NCBI GenBank assembly: GCA_000773965.1
Contig: JRUP01000006.1
Location: forward strand, 228,683-292,682
Length of the DNA stretch: 64,000 nt
Direction: 5' to 3'
Source: Enterobacter cancerogenus
Lineage (GTDB): Bacteria; Pseudomonadota; Gammaproteobacteria; Enterobacterales; Enterobacteriaceae
How positions within the stretch are numbered: the stretch's first letter is position 1; each line of letters opens with the position of its first letter. The notes below the pieces were generated by a model, which was not told the DNA's origin, searched no databases, and worked only from the letters and a program-made list of their open reading frames with translations. Shown one piece after another: positions 7,151 through 15,442 of the stretch. Both the position numbers and the translations under genes were made by a program.

Positions 7151-7753
7151 TCATTCAGGGGAAAAGCGTTTTGGATCCTCAGGGCCGGAGGAGGCTCGTT
7201 CCAGCATGAGTTTCGCGATGTCCTGAGCGTTGTCGGCAGCACTCCCGTCGCCCATGACGTATGACATGGTGATCGCGCCTTCCAGCAGGATCAGTAACTG
7301 TCGAGCCAAATCCTCCGGATGCTCAACGTTCAGCTGCTTAGCAAGCTCCAGGGCGTAATCCAGCAACTTCTGTTTATGCATCTTTGCAATCTGGCGCACA
7401 GGGTCTTCTGGATCGCCAACCTCACCCGCCGTGTTGATAAACGCGCAACCCCGGAATCCGTCGGACTCGAACCAGCTCTTTAAAACGGTGAACATGTTCA
7501 GAATACGTTCCTGAGGCGTCTTGCCTTTGTCAGACTCTGTTCTAAACCATTGCATCCACCGTTCGTCGCGCTCTGTTAACGCGGCGGATGCCACGTCTTC
7601 CTTGTTCGCGAAATGGCGGTAAATACTCTTTCTGGCGACACCAGAGGTCTTGACCAAAAGGTCCATGCCCATAGCGTGGATACCGTTCTGGTAGATGAGC
7701 TCTTCGGCGGTTTTCAGGATTTTATCCCGTGTATCAGTTGTTTTTTTGATCAT
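7151..7753 (-). CDS. TetR family transcriptional repressor
   Basis: A 200-residue TetR protein. The N-terminal DNA-binding domain runs from TRDKILKTAEELIYQNG through the recognition helix (SGVARKSIYRHFANKEDV, about residues 34-51). The C-terminal ligand domain contains the common GCAFINTAGEVGDPEDPVR segment. It is probably autoregulated: a GTAGAA-N6-TTCTAC operator lies 10-27 bases before the start and overlaps the promoter. The same operator precedes the DUF1348 gene, the likely target. The ligand is unknown; related repressors answer to reactive carbonyls or aromatic compounds. The start has no strong ribosome site but family similarity begins there. Confidence 0.88.
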   Translation of the reverse strand: MIKKTTDTRDKILKTAEELIYQNGIHAMGMDLLVKTSGVARKSIYRHFANKEDVASAALTERDERWMQWFRTESDKGKTPQERILNMFTVLKSWFESDGFRGCAFINTAGEVGDPEDPVRQIAKMHKQKLLDYALELAKQLNVEHPEDLARQLLILLEGAITMSYVMGDGSAADNAQDIAKLMLERASSGPEDPKRFSPE

Positions 7754-7762
7754 GGGTTAAAA

Positions 7763-7780
7763 GTAGAATTATCGTTCTAC
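7763..7780. promoter_or_regulatory. TetR operator at the tetR promoter
   Basis: GTAGAATTATCGTTCTAC: outer arms GTAGAA/TTCTAC are identical to those of the perfect palindrome at 6704-6723, and the adjoining promoter bases are conserved as well. Position just upstream of the tetR start implies autorepression. Confidence 0.8.
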
Positions 7781-7789
7781 CACGTCAAC

Positions 7790-8190
7790 GATTTTTATCA
7801 AAGAGCCTGTAATAAAGTCATGCGATCCTTGCGAAAGCTGGAAGGACCCGAAGGAACGGACGTTGATCGGAAGGCTTTGCAGACACCCGTCAGTATGAAT
7901 AAAGGGGAGGGAAAAGTCTTTTTAGTGAATAGCTATTTCACCTCCTCACCGACAAGAAGGTCAGTTCCCCTCCACTTTTGTAATTAAGTTAATCATCACC
8001 AACCTTAATTTTGACTAAGGTGTACAACTTGAATCTCCGTGTACAAATATGTTGGTTAATTCGTGTTTGGTTATTTATTCTGGGATCTAAATTGATCATT
8101 AATATATATAGGAAAATTTCTGGATAAGCGAAGCGGCAAATGACGCACGATTGATCAAGAAATGATCGATTTTTTGTTATTAGCGATGGG
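7790..8190. other. AT-rich intergenic stretch
   Basis: No gene recognised. It contains a TAAGCGAAGCG motif at 8125-8135 and a second half rich in A and T. Confidence 0.4.
8125..8135 (+). repeat. TAAGCGAAGCG motif copy
   Basis: One of several copies of this 11-base motif in non-coding DNA of the window (others at 8223, 8724, 8841 reverse, and a ten-base core at 17003 reverse). Here it is preceded by CTGGA, as is the copy at 8841-8851. Confidence 0.5.
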
Positions 8191-8197
8191 AATAACC

Positions 8198-8250
8198 CTC
8201 CTGACGTAGCGAATTTCGCATTTAAGCGAAGCGCTAATGCACGTCAGGAG
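8198..8250. repeat. long hairpin downstream of the yciG-like gene
   Basis: Outer arms CTCCTGACGT and ACGTCAGGAG pair perfectly over ten bases. Inside, AGCG pairs with CGCT and TTCGC with GCGAA. The right inner arm is a copy of TAAGCGAAGCG (8223-8233). It may act as terminator or mRNA stabiliser for the gene at 8304-8507, but has no T-tract. Confidence 0.6.
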
Positions 8251-8303
8251 AGTGTTGTGATAAAGGCTAGCGAACGTAACCCAGTGTTGAATTATTGATA
8301 GTG

Positions 8304-8507
8304 TTATTTCCGGCGGCTGATCTTTCCTCCCTTCCGGCCAGCTTCAACGGCGCGGTTCGGATCGTTTTTAAAATTGCCGCCACTTACCTGACCGCCTTTG
8401 CGGCCTGCTTCAGCGGCACGCTCCTTGTCCTCGGCGAAGTTCCCTGTGCCCCCACGACGTTGCGTCTTTTTCTCTTCCTCTTCAGGATGCTTGTTAGGGT
8501 CCGTCAT
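8304..8507 (-). CDS. YciG-like KGG-repeat stress protein
   Basis: A 67-residue hydrophilic protein with two copies of the KGG repeat. In order: RRGGTGNFAEDKERAAEAGR, KGGQVSGGNFKNDPNRAVEA and GRKGGKISRR. It closely follows E. coli YciG and YmdF, small general-stress proteins of the RpoS regulon that are related to Bacillus GsiB. The exact role is unknown; protection during desiccation or stationary phase is often proposed. The start has GAGGAGAA upstream. It is followed by a long hairpin and faces away from a yciE-like gene 450 bases on, as if the yciGFE group had been rearranged. A second KGG protein is encoded at 22338. Confidence 0.88.
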   Translation of the reverse strand: MTDPNKHPEEEEKKTQRRGGTGNFAEDKERAAEAGRKGGQVSGGNFKNDPNRAVEAGRKGGKISRRK

Positions 8508-8723
8508 GCGTTCTCCTCATTATATTTGTACCAACATAAAGCAAAAATAAATGTAGCGTTGTTTTTACCATAATCAAGTCAGGATTAATCTTAAGTTTTA
8601 TTATTTTGCGGACTGTTTGTTTAAGGATAAGTCGATTTTTGTTTATAAGCGGATGAAACTCACTTGAATGATGATTGTTAGCGCACTTTAGATGTTGAGT
8701 AAAGAGTGTTGTGAGGGTAAATA

Positions 8724-8734
8724 TAAGCGAAGCG
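8724..8734 (+). repeat. TAAGCGAAGCG motif copy
   Basis: Same motif followed by GCAAA, as in the copy at 8125. It forms an inverted pair with the copy at 8841-8851. Confidence 0.5.
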
Positions 8735-8840
8735 GCAAAGTGGTGATATTAATCCTCCCTCTCAGTTCTGCGCCGATTGGCTTGCGTAGAAGGGCTTACT
8801 TGCTACGTTTAATTAAGATGATTGTTAGTCCGTTAATTAA

Positions 8841-8851
8841 CGCTTCGCTTA
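8841..8851 (-). repeat. TAAGCGAAGCG motif copy (reverse)
   Basis: Reverse-oriented copy; its extended context CTGGA-ATAAGCGAAGCG matches the copy at 8125. Confidence 0.5.
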
Positions 8852-8960
8852 TTTCCAGATAATTCCATTAGCGACGGCGTTGAGGCGGTTAGCTTGCTAA
8901 GCAACTGCATACCATCCCCAAAGGTAGTTCATTAAAAGCACATCAACCAGGAGTGAATGA

Positions 8961-9467
8961 ATGACGAGGGAATCTGTTTATCTGGATTGGCTACGTGATG
9001 CACATGCGATGGAGAAGCACGGTGAAACGTTATTAAAACAAGCGATGGAGCGTCTCGACAGTGATTCTTCCATCGGGAGTCACATCGCGCATTATCTTGC
9101 GCAATCACGCGCACAGCAGTTGCAGGTGAAAGAGGTTCTGAAATGCCATGACGATAGTTGGTCGGCATTGAAAGAGGCATTAGGCCGCCTGTCTGTGGTG
9201 GGGCAGGCAGCAAGCGATATGCTGCGTGTTGAGCAGGACGCACGGATGGCCGTCAGCGTCTATGTCTTTTGTAGTTATAAAGTTGCGACTTACACCACGT
9301 TAATTGCCGCCGCCAGACAGGCTGATGACACTGAAGGCGCGGACATTTTTCAGCGGATCTTGCAACAGGAAGCGCAAATGGCGGCCAAACTGCTTGCGGA
9401 CTTGCCTGAAGCAGCGAATCAATCGATAGACTCGCTGGCTGAAAGTGAAGCATCAAGCGCGGTGTAG
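8961..9467 (+). CDS. YciE-like ferritin-fold (DUF892) protein
   Basis: A 168-residue all-helical protein of the DUF892 ferritin-like family. The opening YLDWLRDAHAMEKHGETLL and the later VFCSYKVATYTTLIAAARQA and ILQQEAQMAAKLLADLP parallel E. coli YciE. Family members are four-helix bundles with possible di-metal sites and are induced by osmotic and stationary-phase stress. The carboxylates here (E18, E122 region, E144 region) are plausible ligands, not proven ones. The start has GGAG eleven bases upstream. A strong hairpin follows the stop. With the yciG-like gene it suggests a split stress module. Confidence 0.85.
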   Translation: MTRESVYLDWLRDAHAMEKHGETLLKQAMERLDSDSSIGSHIAHYLAQSRAQQLQVKEVLKCHDDSWSALKEALGRLSVVGQAASDMLRVEQDARMAVSVYVFCSYKVATYTTLIAAARQADDTEGADIFQRILQQEAQMAAKLLADLPEAANQSIDSLAESEASSAV

Positions 9468-9473
9468 TGTTTT

Positions 9474-9501
9474 CTGCGGGCAGCTTGCTGGCTGCCCGCA
9501 G
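9474..9501 (+). terminator. strong hairpin after the yciE-like gene
   Basis: Eleven-base-pair perfect stem (CTGCGGGCAGC/GCTGCCCGCAG) with a six-base loop, starting seven bases after the stop codon. The tail is AGAAAAT rather than a T-run. Confidence 0.6.
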
Positions 9502-9748
9502 AGAAAATAGCCAACATTATTAATGATTGCTCGTTAACGGCAATTGCATAAACTGCAGTAAAAAGCCGCTACGTTTATCTAAACGGAGGATCAAGCGCTA
9601 CAAACTCAGTTTAATAAGTAAAGCGCACTGATCACTCAGGTGACTATTATTGCCAACAATTTAATATAACTGATCAAATTGTTTAATTGCGCAATTCCAC
9701 AGGAAGTGAATTGTTTTGCACGAGTAAGTTATATTTAAGTAAAAGCAT
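9502..9748. other. intergenic region upstream of the chemoreceptor
   Basis: AT-rich leader DNA. Apart from the sigma-28 promoter at its right side I see no gene or repeat. Confidence 0.4.
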
Positions 9749-9775
9749 TAAGGTTAGTGAGCATGCTGACGATAA
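9749..9775 (+). promoter_or_regulatory. sigma-28 (FliA) promoter of the chemoreceptor gene
   Basis: TAAGGTTA, 11 bases, GACGATAA: three of four -35 core bases and seven of eight -10 bases match the consensus TAAA-N15-GCCGATAA. It lies about 100 bases before the chemoreceptor start. Confidence 0.65.
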
Positions 9776-9877
9776 CAGCAGGGATGCTGCCGATGAGAAC
9801 GCGGAGCGTCTCCATTTCTTTGTTTTAATAACACCTGGATTTCATGACTCACTAATAAAAATCATTGAGGTTTCTAA

Positions 9878-11443
9878 ATGGACATAGTTCAAGGATTTTC
9901 ACGTAATATTAAATTACGCAGCAAACTCATTATTTCTTCTCTCATCAATATCGGTATGCTGCTTTTGGTCGCGGTACTGGGTTTAAATTCGCTGTTTATG
10001 GCACAAACCGGCGTCAACGGCATGATGAAAGATGATTACCCAACCATTGCGTTGGGCAATCAGTTAATCAATGAGATTAACACTACCATTCAGCGACAGG
10101 CTTTGCTGCTCAGCCCAATCAATGCGGAGCGCCGCAGCGCCATCATGAATGAGCTTCAGGGGGCAACCGGGCAAATTACGGAGATTTATCGTCAACTCCA
10201 TGCACTGTCAACAGATGATGATTCTATTGCTTATCTCAAAATTTTGGATGATAAACGCAAAGCTTATTTAGAGGGCCGTAATGAATTTTTGCAACTCGCT
10301 AGTCAGGATCCTAATAAAGCGCTGGATTATTATCTGACAGCATTGGCGAGTAAACAAAAGGATTATACGGTTGAAGTGCAGCGTTTTATTGCACTGCAAG
10401 AGCAGCAGATGAATGGTTCCTACACACACTTTATGGATTCCTATCACACCACTAAAATTTCAATGGTGGTGATATTTATTGCGGCGGTTATTCTCTCTGC
10501 GTTGATTGGCTGGATTATTATCCAATCCATTACTGTGCCATTAAAAAACGTGATTGCGTTTCTTGGCCGTGTTGCTGATGGCGATCTCAGTACGAGTTTC
10601 AATGAAAAACGTAAAGACGAAATGGGCCAGTTAATAAACGCCATTCAGCAGATGCAGGATAAAATGTCGACCATTGTCAGTCATATTCGTATCAGCGCAG
10701 AGCAAATCTCAGGAGGTGCCAGCGAAATTATGTCGGGTACACATGATTTGGCCGCGCGCACTGAAGAACAAGCCAGTTCGGTTGAACAAACGGCAGCATC
10801 GGTTGAAGAATTCACTGCCACCATTAGCAACACGCGCAATAACACCCACTTTGCTGCCGATCTGTCTGAAAAGGCGGAAAGCGCCGTGGGGCAGAACGCC
10901 ACCATGATGAACAACGTGTCGACCAAAATGGCTGAGATCCATGATTCAGCCGGTCGCATGGCAGACATTATCAATCTGATTGATTCGATTGCTTTCCAGA
11001 CCAATATCCTGGCGCTCAATGCGGCTGTTGAGGCGGCACGAGCAGGGGAGCACGGTCGCGGTTTTGCGGTAGTCGCGCAGGAAGTGCGCGCGCTGGCGCA
11101 AAAAACCGCCACCTCATCGCATGAGATTCGCCATCTGATTGAGGAGTCTTCCACGCGCATCGTTGATGGCCGTGACATGGTATCGGATGCCAACAAACTG
11201 ATGTCGGAAATGATGAACAACGTGGTGAACATGAAGGAAGTGCTGTCACAGATTAACCAGGCCAGCACCGAACAGGCCGATGGGATCAGTCAGATCAACA
11301 CTGCTATCAGCCAAATTGACATCACGACACAACAAAATGCCTCTCTGGTGGAGCAATCCCTGGCTGCTTCCGCCATGCTCAGCGAGCAAGCGGCAAACAT
11401 GGTGAACAGCGTCAGTGTGTTTACCCTGCGTCAGAGCGCATAA
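9878..11443 (+). CDS. methyl-accepting chemotaxis protein
   Basis: A 521-residue chemoreceptor. A first membrane span (LIISSLINIGMLLLVAVLGL, residues about 18-38) is followed by a periplasmic four-helix-bundle sensor of roughly 150 residues. Then come a second span (ISMVVIFIAAVILSALIGWI), a HAMP domain and the cytoplasmic signalling domain. The hairpin tip is IDSIAFQTNILALNAAVEAA, then RAGEHGRGFAVVAQEVRALA, which contacts CheA and CheW. It ends SVFTLRQSA without the NWETF-type pentapeptide, so it probably depends on other receptors for methylation. The ligand is unknown. A sigma-28 promoter lies upstream. Confidence 0.95.
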   Translation: MDIVQGFSRNIKLRSKLIISSLINIGMLLLVAVLGLNSLFMAQTGVNGMMKDDYPTIALGNQLINEINTTIQRQALLLSPINAERRSAIMNELQGATGQITEIYRQLHALSTDDDSIAYLKILDDKRKAYLEGRNEFLQLASQDPNKALDYYLTALASKQKDYTVEVQRFIALQEQQMNGSYTHFMDSYHTTKISMVVIFIAAVILSALIGWIIIQSITVPLKNVIAFLGRVADGDLSTSFNEKRKDEMGQLINAIQQMQDKMSTIVSHIRISAEQISGGASEIMSGTHDLAARTEEQASSVEQTAASVEEFTATISNTRNNTHFAADLSEKAESAVGQNATMMNNVSTKMAEIHDSAGRMADIINLIDSIAFQTNILALNAAVEAARAGEHGRGFAVVAQEVRALAQKTATSSHEIRHLIEESSTRIVDGRDMVSDANKLMSEMMNNVVNMKEVLSQINQASTEQADGISQINTAISQIDITTQQNASLVEQSLAASAMLSEQAANMVNSVSVFTLRQSA

Positions 11444-11455
11444 CCAGAAGTGACA

Positions 11456-11473
11456 GGCGGCGTGAAGGCCGCC
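11456..11473. terminator. hairpin between convergent chemoreceptor and LysR genes
   Basis: GGCGGC/GCCGCC stem with a six-base loop in the 31-base gap between the two stop codons; little T-tract. Confidence 0.45.
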
Positions 11474-11474
11474 A

Positions 11475-12371
11475 TTACTCTAAATTCTTGCTATTTAACA
11501 CGGGCGCCTGATCAAGCAACCATTGAAGCAATAGCTTGATGTTGGGCGCTTCCGGCCGGGTTTTCGGCCACACCAGATAATAACCGTCCCCTGTCGCCAC
11601 CGGCTGGTTAAATGGCAGCACCAGTAAGCCGTTGTTGATCGCCTCCTGGCTGAGCAGCAAGTCACCAATTGAAACGCCGTGTCCACTGATCGCCGCCATC
11701 GTGCCCTGTTCCAGCGTATCGAACAGTTTGCCTTGCCACAGATTGATAGCCGGTGCATCAGCTGCCCCCTGTGACCACCTCAGCCAGTCGCGGCGATCGT
11801 GTGAGGGGTGAATCAATTCACAACTTGCCAATTGCGTTTGTGCCTGTCGTTCCAGTGCGGGAGCGCAAATCGGAATTAACCACTCCTGAAACAGCAAATG
11901 GCACTCAGTGTCTGCACCAAAATAGCCGTCGCCCAACAATATGGCGCAGTCAAAAGGTTCACGGGCAAAATCGACGTTGTCGGTGTCCATCCAAACGCTG
12001 GTAATCTGCACTTCAGGTGTTGAGTTTTGCTCGCGATAGAGTTGGAGTGCATCCAGCAGCCACCGCATAGTCAGTGTCGAAGGGGCCTTGAGACGGAGTT
12101 GATGACCCTGCTGCGTGAAGGCGGCGCAAGCTTGCTCTAAGGAGGCAAATCCGGCCTGTAATTGTGCCGCTAATACGCTACCGGCAGCGCTGATTTCGAC
12201 CCTGGGGCCTTTACGGATAAACAGTTGGCAATCGAACCACGCTTCAAGGGTGCGGATGTGGCGGCTAATCGCCCCAGGGGTGACGTTGAGTGCCGCAGCG
12301 GCCTGGCTAAAAGACCCCAATTGCGCCGCACTGGCAAAGGCGCGCAACGCATAAAGTGGAGGAAGCGTCAT
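11475..12371 (-). CDS. LysR family regulator (GcvA-like)
   Basis: A 298-residue LysR protein. The winged helix-turn-helix occupies the first 60 residues (LGSFSQAAAALNVTPGAISR). The remainder is the two-lobed ligand domain, with segments such as MRWLLDALQLYREQ and WLIPICAPALE that place it near GcvA/AmpR types. It is divergent from a LysE-type exporter gene with 113 bases between the starts, a standard regulator-target layout. It therefore probably activates that exporter when its substrate accumulates. The inducer is unknown. Confidence 0.9.
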   Translation of the reverse strand: MTLPPLYALRAFASAAQLGSFSQAAAALNVTPGAISRHIRTLEAWFDCQLFIRKGPRVEISAAGSVLAAQLQAGFASLEQACAAFTQQGHQLRLKAPSTLTMRWLLDALQLYREQNSTPEVQITSVWMDTDNVDFAREPFDCAILLGDGYFGADTECHLLFQEWLIPICAPALERQAQTQLASCELIHPSHDRRDWLRWSQGAADAPAINLWQGKLFDTLEQGTMAAISGHGVSIGDLLLSQEAINNGLLVLPFNQPVATGDGYYLVWPKTRPEAPNIKLLLQWLLDQAPVLNSKNLE

Positions 12372-12484
12372 AAGGCAAACTCAATATTGAGTAAAACTCA
12401 CATTCAACGACATTTTAAAGCGTTTTTCAATGTGGAAACGAAAAGCCATACTGGCGACCTTCTAATACGTTTCAGGTCGTTACC

Positions 12485-13093
12485 ATGAACCTCTCACTGC
12501 TGCTGGCGTATATGCTGGCGATTTTATTGCTGTTGATGACGCCCGGACCGGTGGTGGCGCTGATCACGGGCACGGCCGCGCGTCACGGTTATCGCCGCGC
12601 TTTTGCTACAGTGGTGGGCACTAACGCGGCATCACTGATGTTGATTGCGCTGGCTGCACTGATGTTGACGGGATTGGTCTCTCTCAATCCCTTGAGTTTG
12701 CAAGTCGCCGGGTTGCTGGGTTCCCTGTTTATTGGCGTGATTGCATGGCGAGGCTTACGTGCTGCGACAAGTGCAACCGCCCACCGGCCTGCAGCACAGG
12801 GTGGATTGCTGAAAGGCTTTGTGGTGGGCATCTCTAATCCCAAAGATATTCTGTTTTTTGCCGCGCTGTTTCCACAGTTTATCGCCATCACGCCCGATCT
12901 GAGCAAGAGCCTGATCACCCTGGCGCTGGTGTGGATGGCCTTCGATTTTGCGGTGCTGGCGTTTTATATCATCACCGTCAAGCGCTGGCTGCCGGGAGCA
13001 CATCAGCAGCGCCTGGAGCGGATATCAATGCTGATGTTGTTGCTGATCGCGCTGGCGGGAGCGTTCTACAACCTGAGGCAATTGTTGTTATAG
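12485..13093 (+). CDS. LysE/RhtB family amino-acid exporter
   Basis: A 202-residue inner-membrane protein with about six hydrophobic spans. It has the family signature near the N-terminus (LMTPGPVVALITGTAARHG) and the conserved loop GFVVGISNPKDILFFAALFP. LysE/RhtB carriers export amino acids or related metabolites by proton exchange. The substrate is not readable from sequence. It is divergently transcribed from the LysR gene, which likely controls it. Confidence 0.9.
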   Translation: MNLSLLLAYMLAILLLLMTPGPVVALITGTAARHGYRRAFATVVGTNAASLMLIALAALMLTGLVSLNPLSLQVAGLLGSLFIGVIAWRGLRAATSATAHRPAAQGGLLKGFVVGISNPKDILFFAALFPQFIAITPDLSKSLITLALVWMAFDFAVLAFYIITVKRWLPGAHQQRLERISMLMLLLIALAGAFYNLRQLLL

Positions 13094-13173
13094 CGTGGTA
13101 TTGAAGATTTCACCCATAGCGCCGATAACGCATAGCGAATGGCTGCATGGAGCAGCAGACTAAAGGGAAAGTA

Positions 13174-13581
13174 ATGAAAAAAGCATTGATAGCGTTAGCG
13201 GTTTTAACCCTGGCAGGGTGCGCCAGACCTTATGGATCAGCCGATACCATCATCAATCAGCAAATGGTGACACCGGATGCCAGCAAGAAGCAGACACCGG
13301 TGACTGTTACGCGCCTCAAGCAATTTATTGGTAGTGCCAGCGGTGGAACCTGCAAATTCGTGGTGAACGTGGATGGTCAGGATGTCGCGATGTTGCGTCA
13401 AAACCAGTTTGTCACTGCTTATCTGGAAAATGGTCTGCACAAGTTGCGCGTCAGTAATGACTGTTCAGTGATGAGTCTGGGGATGCGCAAGTCGCTGGAT
13501 ATTGTGGCTGACGGCACGCCACAGGAGTACGCCACAGAAGTAGGCTTCTGGGGACAGTACCGCATGTGGCGCACTAAATAA
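13174..13581 (+). CDS. small outer-membrane-type lipoprotein
   Basis: A 135-residue lipoprotein precursor. The signal MKKALIALAVLTLAGC ends in the lipobox LAGC. The mature part contains two further cysteines (GGTCKFVV and SNDCSVM), possibly forming a disulfide. It carries segments (DGQDVAMLRQNQFVTAYLE, GLHKLRVSND) similar to DUF2846-like or PEGA-like beta domains. The start at 13174 has AAGGGAAAG upstream; an in-frame codon nine positions earlier is less likely. Function unknown. It stands alone between the exporter and a LysR gene. Confidence 0.8.
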   Translation: MKKALIALAVLTLAGCARPYGSADTIINQQMVTPDASKKQTPVTVTRLKQFIGSASGGTCKFVVNVDGQDVAMLRQNQFVTAYLENGLHKLRVSNDCSVMSLGMRKSLDIVADGTPQEYATEVGFWGQYRMWRTK

Positions 13582-13593
13582 GCTACAGGTCGA

Positions 13594-13764
13594 TCACCCG
13601 ATTGCGCGATTGACTGCGTGAGCAGCACAGCGCGATAAACTGTTCAGCGGCAGGTGCTCGGGTTTTTGTGTTTCCACCCTCAGGCAATCCTCTTCAAATA
13701 CCCGCAGATTGAAAGCGTGCACATCTTCTACCTGGACCCGCAGCTCGACGTTGCGGGTATTCAT
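13594..13764 (-). CDS. 56-residue ORF, unknown, maybe a gene remnant
   Basis: Opens with MNTRNVELRVQVEDVHAFN and has an AGGAAC element before the ATG. It is polar, without membrane or signal features. The beginning resembles the first beta-strand of several oxidoreductase reductase subunits, but this is weak, and the frame stops early. It lies in the space between the lipoprotein gene and a LysR gene whose regulated partner is missing. It could be the stump of that partner. Confidence 0.3.
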   Translation of the reverse strand: MNTRNVELRVQVEDVHAFNLRVFEEDCLRVETQKPEHLPLNSLSRCAAHAVNRAIG

Positions 13765-13900
13765 GGTGATGTTCCTGCCATTGGCTCACAAGGGCGACTG
13801 AAAGACTTCATTTTTAACAGGACATTGTGAATAATTAGTTCTGTACAAATCCATCCGACAGAATTCAATCAAGTGTTGCAAAAAACAGTACAGGTGATGC

Positions 13901-14806
13901 ATGAGTCCGTTTTCCCGCTTTTCCGTTTACTTTGCAGAAGTGGCTCGCAGCGGCAGCTTACGTAAAGCCGCCGAGAAACTGCACGTCTCCGCGTCCGCCA
14001 TTAACCGGCAGATCCTGCAGGCGGAAGAGAGCTTTGGTACGCCGCTGTTTGAGCGTTTGCCGGATGGGTTGCGGATGACCACCGCCGGTGAGTTGTTGTA
14101 CGACGATGTGATGCGCTGGCAGCGCGAGTTTCGCGTTACGTGCCAGCGTTTCGACGATATTCAGGGGTTGAAGCGCGGCAACGTCAGCGCGGGTCTGGTG
14201 CAATCACTGACTAAGGGACCGGTGGCTGATGCGATTGCGGATATTGCACGTGAACATCAGTGGCTGCGGCTGGAACTTACCGTCGACAACAGCCACGCCA
14301 TCAGCCAATTGATTCGACAGTCTGCGATTGATTTTGGCTTGATCCTGGATCCAGCGGGACAGAGTGGGCTGGATGTGTTGGCGTTTGCGGAACTGGATAT
14401 GGGTATTGTCATGGCGCCCGATCATCCATTGAGCCAGTGCGATGCGCTATCGCTCAGCCAATTGAGCCAGGAACGGCATATCATTCCTGGTGATTCGCTG
14501 GTGGTCCATGAACGGGTCGATGCGCTATACCGCAAACAGGGCATGGCGCCGGATAACATTATTGCCTGCAACGATATTCGCCTGATACGCAGTTTGGTTG
14601 CTCAGGGCACTGGCGTATGCGTGCTGAGTTTGTTGGATGTGATGACTGAAGTGCAGGAGCAGCAACTGTGCTTTGTGCCGCTGAAAAACAGCGTGATGCG
14701 TCCGCTGACGTTGGCCCTTTGTACTGCGCCATCCCGACAGTTATCGCGGGCGGCGCAGAGGGTGATTCAGCGCATCACACAGGTTATTGATGAGATGGCG
14801 CGTTAA
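13901..14806 (+). CDS. LysR family transcriptional regulator
   Basis: A 301-residue LysR protein. The N-terminal helix-turn-helix is SGSLRKAAEKLHVSASAINR. The ligand-binding domain contains GLVQSLTKGPVADAIADIA, AELDMGIVMAPDHPLSQ and VAQGTGVCVLSLLDVM. The start has AGGTGATGC upstream. Its last four bases overlap the end of the convergent msrA gene. No divergent target is evident, only the doubtful 56-residue frame upstream, so its regulon may lie elsewhere. Inducer unknown. Confidence 0.9.
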   Translation: MSPFSRFSVYFAEVARSGSLRKAAEKLHVSASAINRQILQAEESFGTPLFERLPDGLRMTTAGELLYDDVMRWQREFRVTCQRFDDIQGLKRGNVSAGLVQSLTKGPVADAIADIAREHQWLRLELTVDNSHAISQLIRQSAIDFGLILDPAGQSGLDVLAFAELDMGIVMAPDHPLSQCDALSLSQLSQERHIIPGDSLVVHERVDALYRKQGMAPDNIIACNDIRLIRSLVAQGTGVCVLSLLDVMTEVQEQQLCFVPLKNSVMRPLTLALCTAPSRQLSRAAQRVIQRITQVIDEMAR

Positions 14807-15336
14807 GCGTCTGATGCCTGTTTCGGAAATTTATTGCGCAGTTTCTGCAGTTTTGCCGGGATATTCATCATACAGAAGGCGTTTTCCTGTCCTTCTTTCT
14901 CCCAGAAGTTTTGGTGATAGTCTTCAGCTGCGTACCACTCGGCTAACGGTTCCAGCTTTGTCACCAGCGGCTTGCTGAGTTCGGCAGCGGCGCGCGCTAT
15001 CCCTTGTTCAGCGGCAATGCGTTGTGCATCGCAGGTCGGAAACAGTGCGGAGCGATAACGTGAACGCACCACGCCGTCTTTGATGTTTTCCTGCGTGGCA
15101 TCATGTGTCGCGAAGTGGATGTCGAGCAAATCGTCGTAACTGACGAGATCGGGATCGAACTCGATTTTCACCGCTTCGGCGTGACCGGTGGTGTCGCTGT
15201 AAACTTGATCGTAAGTGGGTGACGAGACATGGCCGCCGATATAACCACTTTCCACGCTCAATACACCATGGATGGATTGGAAAATCGCTTCAGTACACCA
15301 AAAGCAGCCGCCGGCAAAAATGGCTTGTTCACGCAT
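14803..15336 (-). CDS. msrA: peptide-methionine (S)-S-oxide reductase
   Basis: A 177-residue MsrA. It reduces the S epimer of methionine sulfoxide in free or protein form using a catalytic cysteine and thioredoxin. The signature GGCFWCTEAIF places the catalytic Cys at residue 11. Other family segments are ESGYIGGHVSSPTYDQVYSD, GHAEAVKIEFDP, HFATHDATQ and AEDYHQNFW. It lacks the long N-terminal extension of E. coli MsrA (212 residues) and belongs to the short form, so it may be a second copy. It overlaps the LysR gene by four bases, tail to tail. Confidence 0.95.
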   Translation of the reverse strand: MREQAIFAGGCFWCTEAIFQSIHGVLSVESGYIGGHVSSPTYDQVYSDTTGHAEAVKIEFDPDLVSYDDLLDIHFATHDATQENIKDGVVRSRYRSALFPTCDAQRIAAEQGIARAAAELSKPLVTKLEPLAEWYAAEDYHQNFWEKEGQENAFCMMNIPAKLQKLRNKFPKQASDA

Positions 15337-15442
15337 CAGTCTAAGTTCCGGATAAAAAAAGTGACGTTACCTTACACGGCGGTGAAAAGTAACGCCACTG
15401 CATTGGCGCATCCTGAATGACAGTGAGCGCGCTAAGCCGCAC

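Larger units (their letters stand above)
8508..8960. other. intergenic region between the yciG-like and yciE-like genes
   Basis: Divergent, promoter-bearing AT-rich DNA of about 450 bases. It carries two opposed TAAGCGAAGCG copies (8724-8734 plus, 8841-8851 minus). No reading frame stands out. Confidence 0.45.

Noticed and set aside
6907-7242. 111-codon minus-strand frame overlapping the tetR end
   Set aside because: Overlaps tetR out of frame and shows no family features or start signal.
7613-7987. 124-codon plus-strand frame
   Set aside because: First half is antisense to tetR; the rest is intergenic, without a ribosome site.
10681-11268. 195-codon frame antisense to the chemoreceptor
   Set aside because: Alanine/serine-rich shadow of the conserved signalling domain; such antisense frames are common in these genes.
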